From CAYWWM01 sp965198025 (GTDB lineage Bacteria > Acidobacteriota > Terriglobia > 2-12-FULL-54-10), in assembly GCA_965198025.1 (NCBI GenBank), contig OZ240237.1:2170001-2234000 (forward strand): a stretch of DNA of 64,000 nucleotides. Direction: 5' to 3'. The stretch's first letter is position 1. Every line of letters starts with the position of its first letter. The notes below the pieces were generated by a model. It had not been told where the DNA came from, searched no databases, and was given only the letters and a program-made list of their open reading frames with translations. The translations under genes were made by a program, and so were the position numbers. Shown one piece after another: positions 43,016 through 51,639 of the stretch.

Positions 43016-43936
43016 ATGAGTGCTCCAAGGGCCTTCGTCTCCTATTCATGGGACGACGATTCTCACAAGAAATGGGTTGCCAACTTAGCGACTGCCCTTC
43101 GCGGCGACGGAGTTGAAACGACTCTGGATCAGTGGCACGCGGTTCCTGGTGATCAGTTGCCAGCCTTCATGGAGAAAGAGATCCGAGAGAATGACTACGT
43201 TTTGATCATTTGCACCCCCAACTATCGGTTAAAGTCAGATGAGAGGCAAGGCGGTGTTGGATATGAGGGAGACATCATGACCGCTGAGGTGCGTACCGAA
43301 CGCAATCATCGCAAATTCATTCCAATTCTCGCGCGGGGCACATGGGAAGACTCGGCTCCATCATGGCTGAAGGGAAAGTATTACGTCGATCTGAGCACCA
43401 AGGAGCAATATAAGAATAACTATTCCGACCTTACGGCCACACTGCTAGGCACGAGACCAGTCGCCCCACCGCTCCAGACATCGCCTCGACCTGTCCACAG
43501 GAACCCCGTAGCAAAATCGCTTCCGGACGAGCCACTTAAAATCGTTGGTGTCGTTGTCGATGAAGTTACAGAGCCAGCGCTGGATGGCACGCACGGCTCG
43601 GCCCTTTACAGCGTACCTCTTCGACTTAACCGAGAGCCTTCGTCTCTATGGTCTGAGATATTTGTACAGACTTGGAATCGCCCCCCACGATTTACCACCA
43701 TGCATCGTCCAGGCATTGCGAGAGTTCGAGGCGCTAGGATCATTTTGGAAGGCACAACAATCGAGGAGGTTAAAAAATATCATCGCGAGACACTGATTCT
43801 ATGCGTCGATGAGGCGAACAAGAAGGAAACCGAGATCCTTGAAAGCAAACACAGAGAAGACGAGAAGCGTCGCCAGCAATCGGAGGCACACCGGAAGAAA
43901 GTTGAAGATACCGCAGAAGACCTATCCTTCGATTAA
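43016..43936 (+). CDS. TIR/SEFIR-domain protein, probable defence effector or signalling protein
   Basis: The 306-residue protein opens with a TIR/SEFIR domain (4 to about 150): strand RAFVSYSWDD, helix HKKWVANLATALR, LDQWHAVPGDQLPAFMEKEI, strand YVLIICTPNY, GGVGYEGDI and strand FIPILARG. E84 in GVGYE is in the region where TIR NAD hydrolases hold their catalytic Glu. Residues 170-270 form a second domain I cannot name (YSVPLRLN, LWSEIFVQTW, RPGIARVRGARIILEGTTIEE in two parts), and the last 40 residues are a charged helix. Base composition is lower in GC than the neighbours, suggesting transfer. It follows the restriction-modification gene on the same strand, so a phage-defence role is likely but not shown. 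Confidence 0.8.
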   Translation: MSAPRAFVSYSWDDDSHKKWVANLATALRGDGVETTLDQWHAVPGDQLPAFMEKEIRENDYVLIICTPNYRLKSDERQGGVGYEGDIMTAEVRTERNHRKFIPILARGTWEDSAPSWLKGKYYVDLSTKEQYKNNYSDLTATLLGTRPVAPPLQTSPRPVHRNPVAKSLPDEPLKIVGVVVDEVTEPALDGTHGSALYSVPLRLNREPSSLWSEIFVQTWNRPPRFTTMHRPGIARVRGARIILEGTTIEEVKKYHRETLILCVDEANKKETEILESKHREDEKRRQQSEAHRKKVEDTAEDLSFD

Positions 43937-44368
43937 CAAGTTTCCGACAAGCAAATAGACGTCACCACCGACCCATTCGTAAGTCGAAGGCACCGCACTT
44001 ATCTGCGATGGAGATTTGCTTTAACATATCGGCGCTGCTTTCATCACCCCTGCAATCATCGCGCCCCACCCTCTCCGCCGCCGGCCTTCTCTGGCCTTTT
44101 TATCAAGTAGTATCCTCTAAGTCGACATTCCTTATATCAACTTCCGATATGAGTTCCTCTGGGTTCCCCGTGGTGAATGGGGAAAACAGCCGGTCGGGTC
44201 ACTCCACCGCCCGCATTGGGGACAGCATCGTCGGGGATCTGGAGGCTGAAGAGGATGCTGGCAGTACCCTTTCTCCCCACTTCTCATTTCAGGTAGTGTC
44301 TCAAACTGAGGCACTACCCCATTTCGCTCCCGGCCGCTCCTCACTGCGGTATCATACAGATTCGCCTC
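43937..44368. other. 432-base gap without a gene
   Basis: No gene, tRNA or repeat unit of the main families was found. One stem-loop at 44293-44317 (GTAGTGTCTCA / TGAGGCACTAC, one G-T pair, loop AAC) is the only clear structure. A TATCAT at 44350-44355 could be a -10 box for aroDE, but would give a very short leader. Confidence 0.45.
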
Positions 44369-46024
44369 ATGCCCAAACTGCCGTCCGTCCCTCGCATCGC
44401 CATCACGGCCACCGGCCGCACCACCGCCGCCCTGCTCGACGCAGCGCGCCGCGCGCTTGGCTATACGCGCTTCGTGGAGCTGCGGCTCGACTGGGTCCCG
44501 AACCCGGATGAGGTTTTGCGCGCCCTGCCCGCGCTGCTGCGCCGCTTCTCCGCCAAACGCCCCCTCTGCATCGCCACCTGCCGCCGCAAACCCAACGGCG
44601 GAAAGTTCCGTGGAACGGTAGCCGCGCAGCTCGCCGTCCTGGAAAAGGCTGCCGACGCCGGTTGCCGCCTGATCGACCTCGAAATCGAGTCCGCCGAATC
44701 CCTCGGCCAAGCCCGCGTCGCCTCCCTGCGCCGACGCGCCGGGCTGATTCTCTCCTTCCACGACTTCCAGCGCATGCCCCGTCCCGAACCGGTCGCTCGC
44801 AGGCTGCAACGCTTCCCCGCCGATTTTTACAAACTGGTCGGAACCGCTACGCGCCAGTCCGACAACTGTGCCGTGCTCGACTTCCTGCAGTCCCGACTGA
44901 CGCCAAAACGAATTCAGACCCGCGAACGCCCCGAATCCGGCCCCTGGGTCGCCTTCTGCATGGGTGAAACTGGAATTCCCAGCCGGATTTTGGCTCTTTC
45001 GCGCGGCAGCCGCTTTGTTTATGCCGCTTTACCCCCCGAATTCGTGCTGTCGAGAACTCCGAAAGAACCGCAGGAACCGAAAGAACCGAATCCGTTGGCC
45101 GCCCCGGGACAGATCGACTGGAACTCACTGCGTTACAGATATTCAGCCGATAAACTGACCCCTCAGTCGGCAATCTACGGCTTGGTCGGGTCTCCGGTCG
45201 CACAGTCCATCGGGGCCGCGATCCACAATGCCGCGCTCCGTTCCCGCCGCCTCGATGGAGTATATATCCCATTTCTTATGAATAATTTAGGAGACTTTCG
45301 CAAGGCTGCCGCGCGGTACCCTTTGGCCGGTTTCAGCGTTACCATACCCCACAAGCAGCGTGTTCGCCGCGCCGCGGACAGGACCGATCCGCTGGCCCGG
45401 TCCGCAGGCGCGGCCAACACCGTGCGCATCACCCGCACCAACCATTGGGAAGCAACCAACACCGACATCGAAGGCATCGTCACGCCCTTGCGGCACGCTT
45501 TCCGTCTCGCGGAGGGCACGCCGCTGAGGTCGGGTTTTCGCGCTGTAGTCCTCGGCAACGGCGGTGCAGCGCGGGCGGCGGTACTGGCCCTGCGTCTGCT
45601 GCAATGTAGCTCAATCCAGGTGACGGGACGCAATCCCGCTCGAGTATGCCGGTTTGTCCGCGAATTGGGGGTAAGCGCAATACCGCTCGAACGGCTTGCT
45701 CAGCAGGAGGTTGATCTACTGGTGCAGACAACGCCCGTGGGTATGTGGCCGCGCATCACGGAATCACCGCTGCAGCCGGAGCAGATTACTGCGCGCGTGG
45801 TGTTCGACCTCGTCTACAATCCGCCTATGACGCGCTTGTTGAAACTGGCGCGGTCCAAGGGATGCCAGATCATTTCAGGCCTGGAAATGTTTCTGTCGCA
45901 GGCAGCGGGGCAATTTGGATATTGGACGAAACTAGAAGCTCCGGTACGCTTGATGAGGCGGGTGGCTATTGAGGAATTGAGACGATTTCCAACAGACGAT
46001 ACGATCGACAGAGGAAACGTATGA
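44369..46024 (+). CDS. aroDE: bifunctional 3-dehydroquinate dehydratase (type I) / shikimate dehydrogenase
   Basis: The 551-residue fusion covers two shikimate-pathway steps. The AroD part (1 to about 225) is type I: VELRLDW, FHDF with the general-base His131 and the Schiff-base Lys155 in FYKLVGTA, then FCMGETG. The AroE part (about 265-551) has TIPHKQ with Lys329, Asn350 in GAANTV, Asp366 in NTDIEG, the NADP motif GNGGAARAA, and GMWP. In the substrate-binding segment SPVAQSIGAAIHN the usual second Ser is Gly282. The linker 227-241 (RTPKEPQEPKEPN) is encoded by a GAACCGAA-type repeat. Its stop overlaps the trpE start in ATGA, so the genes are coupled. Confidence 0.93.
   Translation: MPKLPSVPRIAITATGRTTAALLDAARRALGYTRFVELRLDWVPNPDEVLRALPALLRRFSAKRPLCIATCRRKPNGGKFRGTVAAQLAVLEKAADAGCRLIDLEIESAESLGQARVASLRRRAGLILSFHDFQRMPRPEPVARRLQRFPADFYKLVGTATRQSDNCAVLDFLQSRLTPKRIQTRERPESGPWVAFCMGETGIPSRILALSRGSRFVYAALPPEFVLSRTPKEPQEPKEPNPLAAPGQIDWNSLRYRYSADKLTPQSAIYGLVGSPVAQSIGAAIHNAALRSRRLDGVYIPFLMNNLGDFRKAAARYPLAGFSVTIPHKQRVRRAADRTDPLARSAGAANTVRITRTNHWEATNTDIEGIVTPLRHAFRLAEGTPLRSGFRAVVLGNGGAARAAVLALRLLQCSSIQVTGRNPARVCRFVRELGVSAIPLERLAQQEVDLLVQTTPVGMWPRITESPLQPEQITARVVFDLVYNPPMTRLLKLARSKGCQIISGLEMFLSQAAGQFGYWTKLEAPVRLMRRVAIEELRRFPTDDTIDRGNV
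45047..45093 (+). repeat. GAACCGAA-type short repeat inside aroDE
   Basis: It repeats the arrangement at 11401-11440, lead-in CTGTCGAG included, and stays in frame. It encodes the Pro/Glu/Lys-rich linker between the AroD and AroE domains. Confidence 0.6.
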
Positions 46025-47667
46025 TCTTTCCCGATTTACGGGAGTTTTCGACTCTGGCTCAGGAAGGGAACCTGATCCCGGTCTGGACCTCTGTGCCGGC
46101 TGATTTACTGACCCCTGTGTCAGCCTACCTGAAGCTCACACGGCATCGGAGCAGGAGTCGCGCAGCCAAGTCCAGCTATTCGTTCTTGCTTGAGAGCGTG
46201 GAAGGCGGCGAGACAATCGCGCGCTACACCTATCTGGGCATTGATCCGTTTCTGATCCTGCGCTTCCGGATGGGGGACCGCGGACCGGATTCCGGCGTAA
46301 CCGAACTGATCCGCAAGGGCCGTACGCAGCGGCTGGAAGGAGACATGATGGGAGCGACGCGGCAATTGCTGGCGTCGTTTCAGCCGGTGCGGATCGAAGG
46401 GCTCCCGCCGTTCGCCGCTGGAGCAGTCGGTTGCGTGGGCTACGATATGGTCGCTTTGCAGGAGCCGGTTCCACTGCCGCCAACCAACCTTTCCAAGGAC
46501 TCGGCCGGGGCCATGCCGGAGGCGGTCTTGATGTTTTCCACCACGATGCTGGCGTTTGATCACGTAAAACACCAGATCATCATCCTCCACAATGTGCACT
46601 GCGAAGACCGATCAAAGAAAGCGTTGACCGACGCGTACCATCAGGCCAAGCAGGCCATCCGAAAGGTCGAGCGTGATCTGCAGGCCCCGTTACCGCTTCT
46701 GGAGCAACCCGCTGGAGCGAAATCGCGGCAGGCCTCCAGGCTATCGTTTCGCTCCAACGTCAGCCGTGAGGAGTTTATCCGCCAAGTTCTCCGCGCCAAG
46801 GAGCACATTCGAGCCGGGGACATCTTCCAGGTGGTGCTGTCACAGCGCCTGGAGACGAAGATCCAAGCTGGCGCCTTCGAAATCTACCGTGCACTGCGGC
46901 GTGTGAATCCGGCGCCCTACCTCTTCTTCCTCCAGATGGGCGAGGACTGTGTGCTAGGTTCGTCGCCAGAGATGCTAGTGAAAGTGACGGGGGAAGACGT
47001 CGAATACCGGCCGATCGCTGGCACACGCCCGCGCGGCAAGGATATGGCAGAGGACCAGCAGTTCGAGCGGGAATTGCTTGCCGACGAGAAGGAGCGAGCC
47101 GAGCACGTGATGCTAGTGGACCTGGGACGGAACGACGTGGGACGTGTGTCGCACTACGGGTCCGTCGAGGTGCCGGAGTTGATGTTCGTGGAGCGGTACT
47201 CGCATGTGATGCACCTGGTTTCGAGTATCCGAGGAAAGCTGCGTCCGCGGCTCGACGCCTGGGACACGCTATGGGCCTGCTTTCCGGCGGGCACGGTGAC
47301 GGGCGCTCCCAAGGTGCGAGCCATGCAGATCATCTCGGAACTCGAGCCAACGCGACGCGGCATGTATGCCGGGTCCGTCCTGTACCTGGACTTCGCTGGG
47401 AACCTGAATTCCTGCATCACAATCCGGGCGGTCGTGGTGAGGAACAAGAAGGCGTACGTGCAGGTGGGAGCCGGAATCGTGGCCGACTCGGTGCCCGAGC
47501 GCGAATACGAAGAGACCATGAACAAGGGCAAGGCCATGCTCCGGGCGATTGAGATGGCGCATGAGGAGAGTAGTCAAACAGCCGGACTGCTACGGAGTCA
47601 CCAAGGCCCGGAGAAGAAACGAGTGAGAAGCCAGGAGTCCGGAGCCAGAAAGTGCAAGTCAAAATGA
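46021..47667 (+). CDS. trpE: anthranilate synthase component I
   Basis: The 548-residue protein has the chorismate-binding fold: N-terminal domain with the Trp-binding region (LLESVEGGETIARYTYLG), and the catalytic C-terminal half with FQVVLSQRLETK, YRPIAGTRPRG, DEKERAEHVMLVDLGRND, FPAGTVTGAPKVRAMQII and VQVGAGIVADSVPE. It turns chorismate and ammonia or glutamine-derived nitrogen into anthranilate with TrpG. It begins in the aroDE stop (ATGA) and trpG follows after 3 bases. The C-terminal 40 residues are Ser/Arg/Lys-rich and not conserved. LLES-type text supports TrpE over PabB. Confidence 0.95.
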   Translation: MIFPDLREFSTLAQEGNLIPVWTSVPADLLTPVSAYLKLTRHRSRSRAAKSSYSFLLESVEGGETIARYTYLGIDPFLILRFRMGDRGPDSGVTELIRKGRTQRLEGDMMGATRQLLASFQPVRIEGLPPFAAGAVGCVGYDMVALQEPVPLPPTNLSKDSAGAMPEAVLMFSTTMLAFDHVKHQIIILHNVHCEDRSKKALTDAYHQAKQAIRKVERDLQAPLPLLEQPAGAKSRQASRLSFRSNVSREEFIRQVLRAKEHIRAGDIFQVVLSQRLETKIQAGAFEIYRALRRVNPAPYLFFLQMGEDCVLGSSPEMLVKVTGEDVEYRPIAGTRPRGKDMAEDQQFERELLADEKERAEHVMLVDLGRNDVGRVSHYGSVEVPELMFVERYSHVMHLVSSIRGKLRPRLDAWDTLWACFPAGTVTGAPKVRAMQIISELEPTRRGMYAGSVLYLDFAGNLNSCITIRAVVVRNKKAYVQVGAGIVADSVPEREYEETMNKGKAMLRAIEMAHEESSQTAGLLRSHQGPEKKRVRSQESGARKCKSK

Positions 47668-47670
47668 CGT

Positions 47671-48249
47671 ATGATTTTCGTACTCGATAACTACGATTCG
47701 TTTACGTACAACCTAGTCCAGTACCTGGGTGAATTGGGTGCGGATCTCGAAGTGCACCGCAACGATAGGGTGACTGTGCCGGAAATAGAAGCCCGGCGGC
47801 CCGAAGCGCTGGTTCTCTCGCCCGGCCCCGGGCGGCCAGCGGGCGCGGGCATTCTGATGGATGTGATCCGGCACTTTGCGGGCAAGGTCGCGATTCTGGG
47901 CGTCTGCCTCGGCCATCAGGGAATCGGCGAAGCGTTCGGCGGGGCTGTGGTTGAGGCGCCAAGCCTGGTGCATGGCAAGACGACAGAGGTGACCCACGAC
48001 GGCAAGACGATCTATCATGGCCTCCCGCACTCGTTCCCGGCAGGGCGCTACCATTCGCTGGTGGTGGACCGGCACAACATTCCCGATGTACTGGAAGTCT
48101 CTGCGACTGCGGCCGACGGTACAGTAATGGGTTTGCGCCACAGGCAGTGGCCGATCGAGGGCGTACAATTTCATCCGGAGTCCATCCTGACCATCGTGGG
48201 ACGACAATTGCTCACGAACTTCCTCGACCTGGTGGCGGTGCGGAAGTAG
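47671..48249 (+). CDS. trpG: anthranilate synthase component II (glutamine amidotransferase)
   Basis: The 192-residue class I amidotransferase has NYDSFTYNLVQYLGELG at the N-terminus, the nucleophile Cys79 in GVCLGHQ and the catalytic His and Glu in QFHPESI. It supplies ammonia to TrpE and in many bacteria also serves PabB for folate. It starts 3 bases after trpE. No further trp gene follows on this strand; trpD lies in the opposite orientation just downstream. Confidence 0.95.
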   Translation: MIFVLDNYDSFTYNLVQYLGELGADLEVHRNDRVTVPEIEARRPEALVLSPGPGRPAGAGILMDVIRHFAGKVAILGVCLGHQGIGEAFGGAVVEAPSLVHGKTTEVTHDGKTIYHGLPHSFPAGRYHSLVVDRHNIPDVLEVSATAADGTVMGLRHRQWPIEGVQFHPESILTIVGRQLLTNFLDLVAVRK

Positions 48250-48310
48250 AATCATCCGCAGTCTACATGAGTACGCAGAGGGAAGAAGTCACCCAGCAAG
48301 AATGCCACTT

Positions 48311-49426
48311 CTATGATGTGGCAAACCGGCTTGTGAATTCGGCCAGTGCCAGAAGCTTCTGCCGGGCGGCACCAGAGTCGATGGACTCGGCGGCAAGCTG
48401 CATGCCTTCCTGGAAAGCACTCGCATGATCTGCGGCCACGAGCGCCGCGGCAGCGTTCATCAAAACGATGTCGCGCTTCGGCCCGCGTCTCCCACTCAGG
48501 ATGTCATGAATGATCTGCACGTTTTCGGCGACGTCGCCTCCGAGCAGGTCAGCCAGCGTGCAGCGCGGCAAACCCAAGTCCTCGGGCCGCAGCGTGCTCT
48601 CAGTGACGCGGCCACTCGTGACTTCGAAGAAATACGTCTCGCCGGTGTTGGTGATTTCGTCGAGGCCGTCGGCACCGTGCACGACAAATCCGCGCCGGAG
48701 CCCGAGCTCCGCCAAAGCCCTCGCCACAAGCGGCGCCAGCTTGCCGTCGGCGACACCAATGATCTGCGCATTGGCGGCGGCGGGATTGCATAACGGTCCA
48801 AGAAGATTGAATACGGTGCGGATGCGCAACTCGCGGCGCGCGGGCATGGCGTGCTTCATCGCGCTGTGAAACGCCGGAGCGAACAGGAATCCGATACCGA
48901 CTTCGTCAATCGAGCGGCCCACCTGCTCGGGCGAGAGGTGGAGATTCACCCCCAAGCCCTCAATGACGTCGGCGCTGCCACAGAAGCTCGAAATGGAGCG
49001 ATTTCCATGCTTGGCGACGCGGACGCCGCAGCCAGCCACGACCAGTGCGGTCGCGGTCGAGATATTGAACGTTCCAATTAAGTCGCCGCCCGTGCCCGCC
49101 GTGTCCACCAAGGCGTCGCGTTCGGTGCCGGACAGGTCCTCCTCCACGGGACACGCAAGCCGGACAGCGGACGCCTTAGCACGCATAGCCTGGGCAAAAC
49201 CGATCAGCTCTTCGACCGACTCTCCTTTCGCAGCGAGCGCAGCAAGAAACATTCCAACGCGATGGACCGGCGCGGCGCCAGAGAGAATTGCTTCCATCAC
49301 GGCGCGGGCTTCGTCGCGCGTCAAGCTTCGCCGGGCCGCAGCCTGCCGGATCGCAAGGGTCAGAACGTCTTCGCCTTCAGAGCCTCTGGCTCCTACGGTC
49401 TCAATTTTCGCACTTTGTTCACTCAT
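48311..49426 (-). CDS. trpD: anthranilate phosphoribosyltransferase
   Basis: The 371-residue protein has the signature GTGGD (DTAGTGGDLIGTFNIST) for phosphoribosyl pyrophosphate, KHGNRSISS, and FNLLGPLCNPA, all typical. It carries out the second step of tryptophan synthesis. It is convergent with trpG (61 bases between stops) instead of cotranscribed with it, and divergent from sucC. A 30-residue N-terminal extension precedes the family's usual start (LTLAIRQAAARRSLT), so the true start may be further in. Confidence 0.93.
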   Translation of the reverse strand: MSEQSAKIETVGARGSEGEDVLTLAIRQAAARRSLTRDEARAVMEAILSGAAPVHRVGMFLAALAAKGESVEELIGFAQAMRAKASAVRLACPVEEDLSGTERDALVDTAGTGGDLIGTFNISTATALVVAGCGVRVAKHGNRSISSFCGSADVIEGLGVNLHLSPEQVGRSIDEVGIGFLFAPAFHSAMKHAMPARRELRIRTVFNLLGPLCNPAAANAQIIGVADGKLAPLVARALAELGLRRGFVVHGADGLDEITNTGETYFFEVTSGRVTESTLRPEDLGLPRCTLADLLGGDVAENVQIIHDILSGRRGPKRDIVLMNAAAALVAADHASAFQEGMQLAAESIDSGAARQKLLALAEFTSRFATS

Positions 49427-49458
49427 CGCTCGCTACTCGCCGCTCGGTGCTGGCTTTG

Positions 49459-49487
49459 TTGCTTTTGTTCCAGCCTTTTTATATAGT
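49459..49487 (+). promoter_or_regulatory. candidate promoter of the sucCD-ndk operon
   Basis: TTGCTT (49459-49464) and TATAGT (49482-49487) are 17 bases apart in the 86-base gap between divergent trpD and sucC. The predicted leader is about 20 bases. Confidence 0.45.
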
Positions 49488-49512
49488 ACTGTTTCCGCAG
49501 ACGGATCGGTCG

Positions 49513-50670
49513 ATGAAGATTCACGAATTTCAAGCCAAACAAATCCTGAAAGGCTTCGGCGTGGCCGTTCCGGAAGGCTCGGTCGCGGAGAGCGCCGCCG
49601 GAGCGCGGGCGGTCGCCGAGCAGATGGGGCGCGAGGTCGTCGTGAAGGCCCAGATTCACGCCGGAGGACGCGGCAAGGCCGGTGGAGTCAAGATCGCCAA
49701 GACCCCCGACGAGGCACATTCCGTTGCAACGAGGATCTTGGGCAAGAAGCTGATAACGATCCAGACGGGGCCGGAGGGGCAACTCGTGCGGCGCGTGCTG
49801 GTCGAGGAGACGGTGCCGATCGATCGGGAGCTCTACCTCGGCATCGTGTTGGACCGGGCGAGCGCAGCGCCGGTGTTCATGGCCAGCGCGGCCGGCGGTG
49901 TCGAGATCGAGAAGGTCGCAGCGGAGACGCCAGAGCTGATCCTGCGCGAGACGATCCGCCCGGGGTTCGGGTTGCAGCCGTTCCAGGCGCGAAAGCTGGC
50001 GTTCGGCCTGGGGCTACCTGCAGAAAGCATCCAGCGCGCAGCCCAGTTCATGACGGCGCTCTACCGGGCGTTTGAAGCGACCGACGCGTCGCTTGTCGAG
50101 ATTAACCCGTCCGTCCTCACCCAGGACAGACGGCTTCTGGCGCTCGACGCCAAAATGAATTTTGACGACAACGCGCTGTTCCGACACGAGGACATTCGCA
50201 CGCTGCGCGACCTGGACGAGGAGGAGCCGCTCGAAGTGGAGGCGAGCCGGCACTCGCTGAACTACATTAAACTCGACGGCACGGTCGGCTGTATGGTCAA
50301 TGGCGCGGGTCTAGCCATGGGCACAATGGACATCATCCAGTACGCCGGCGGGAGTCCGGCGAATTTCCTCGACGTGGGCGGCGGCGCGAGCGCCGAACAG
50401 GTGCGCCACGCCTTTGAGATTCTCCTCTCGGACAATAACGTCCGGGCGGTGCTGATCAACATTTTCGGCGGGATCATGCGCTGCGACATCGTGGCGACGG
50501 GCGTGGTGGAGGCGGCACGGGCGTTGGGCGTGCAGGTTCCCGTAGTAGTGCGGCTCGAAGGAACCAACGTCGAGCAGGGGCAGCAAATCCTGAAGAAGTC
50601 CGGGCTGAACTTCACGGTCGCGAACGGCATGAAGGACGCGGCCGAGAAGGTAGTCGCGCTGGCGAACTGA
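49513..50670 (+). CDS. sucC: succinate-CoA ligase, beta subunit
   Basis: I take the ATG at 49513 (MKIHEFQAKQIL), the invariant family start, giving 385 residues; the longer frame from 49288 runs through the divergent trpD gene. ATP-grasp features are seen: KAQIHAGGRGKAGGVK, VEETVPI, EINPSV, and the C-terminal flavodoxin-like part FLDVGGGAS, NIFGGIMRCD. It makes ATP or GTP from succinyl-CoA in the citric acid cycle with SucD, which follows after 13 bases. Confidence 0.95.
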   Translation: MKIHEFQAKQILKGFGVAVPEGSVAESAAGARAVAEQMGREVVVKAQIHAGGRGKAGGVKIAKTPDEAHSVATRILGKKLITIQTGPEGQLVRRVLVEETVPIDRELYLGIVLDRASAAPVFMASAAGGVEIEKVAAETPELILRETIRPGFGLQPFQARKLAFGLGLPAESIQRAAQFMTALYRAFEATDASLVEINPSVLTQDRRLLALDAKMNFDDNALFRHEDIRTLRDLDEEEPLEVEASRHSLNYIKLDGTVGCMVNGAGLAMGTMDIIQYAGGSPANFLDVGGGASAEQVRHAFEILLSDNNVRAVLINIFGGIMRCDIVATGVVEAARALGVQVPVVVRLEGTNVEQGQQILKKSGLNFTVANGMKDAAEKVVALAN

Positions 50671-50683
50671 GCAGGCTGGAAAC

Positions 50684-51595
50684 ATGAGCATTTTGGTCGA
50701 TGAACAAACGCGCGTTCTGGTGCAGGGTCTGGGGCGCGAGGGCGGTTTCCACGCGCAGCAGTGCATCGCCTACGGGACCAAAATCGTCGGGGCAGTGAAG
50801 CCCGGCAAGGGTGGAACAAAGCAGGACGGGCTGCCTCTGTTTGATTCGGTGGCGCAGGCCCGGCAAGAAGTCGATCCCCAGGCGACAGTCATCTTCGTTC
50901 CTGCCCCCGCAGCAGCGGACGCGATTCTCGAAGCCGCCGACGCCGGTATCGCATTAGCGGTCTGCATCACGGAGGGCATTCCCACGTTCGACATGATCCG
51001 CGTGCATGAGTATTTGAAAGGGACCCGGACGCGCCTGATTGGTCCGAACTGTCCGGGGATCATTTCTCCGGGGAAGTGCAAGATCGGGATCATGCCGGGG
51101 CATATCCACAGCTCCGGCTCGATCGGTGTGGTTTCGCGCAGCGGGACTCTGACCTACGAAGCTGTGGGGCAGTTGACTGCGCTTGGCATCGGGCAGTCCA
51201 CCTGTATCGGCATTGGAGGCGATCCGATCATCGGAACGAGTTTCCGCGACGCTATCGAGCTGTTCAACGCCGACCCGAAAACCGACGCCATAGTGATGAT
51301 CGGCGAGATCGGCGGCACGGCGGAAGAAGAGGCGGCGGCGTACATTCAGGAGAACGTGGTCAAACCGGTGATCGGATTCATCGCGGGCCAGACCGCGCCG
51401 CCGGGACGGCGCATGGGCCACGCCGGCGCGATCATCAGCGGCGGTAAGGGAACGGCCGCGGACAAGATGGCGGCGATGCGCAAGGCGGGCATTACGGTCG
51501 TCGAAAGCCCCGCCGAGATCGGAGGCGCGGTCGCGGCGCGCCTGATGCTGGGAGCTGAAGTGAAGCTTGACGCGATTTCGACCTCCCGAACGTAG
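50684..51595 (+). CDS. sucD: succinate-CoA ligase, alpha subunit
   Basis: The 303-residue protein has the Rossmann-type CoA site (VLVQGLGREGGFHAQQ), GPNCPGIISPG, and GHAGAI with the phospho-histidine near residue 246. The N-terminus MSILVDEQTRVLVQG is as expected. It partners SucC. It is a normal length for the family, and ndk follows after 44 bases. Confidence 0.95.
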   Translation: MSILVDEQTRVLVQGLGREGGFHAQQCIAYGTKIVGAVKPGKGGTKQDGLPLFDSVAQARQEVDPQATVIFVPAPAAADAILEAADAGIALAVCITEGIPTFDMIRVHEYLKGTRTRLIGPNCPGIISPGKCKIGIMPGHIHSSGSIGVVSRSGTLTYEAVGQLTALGIGQSTCIGIGGDPIIGTSFRDAIELFNADPKTDAIVMIGEIGGTAEEEAAAYIQENVVKPVIGFIAGQTAPPGRRMGHAGAIISGGKGTAADKMAAMRKAGITVVESPAEIGGAVAARLMLGAEVKLDAISTSRT

Positions 51596-51639
51596 CACTT
51601 GTTCGTACCAGATCAACCCCACATGCGGGAGCGGATCAC

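Noticed and set aside
43002..43019. Five-codon mini-frame (MSNDP) overlapping the TIR/SEFIR start
   Set aside because: Its GAGG is directly against the ATG with no spacing, so translation is unlikely.
49288..49512. N-terminal extension of sucC by 75 codons
   Set aside because: It overlaps the divergent trpD gene, is not conserved text, and the ATG at 49513 gives the invariant SucC start.
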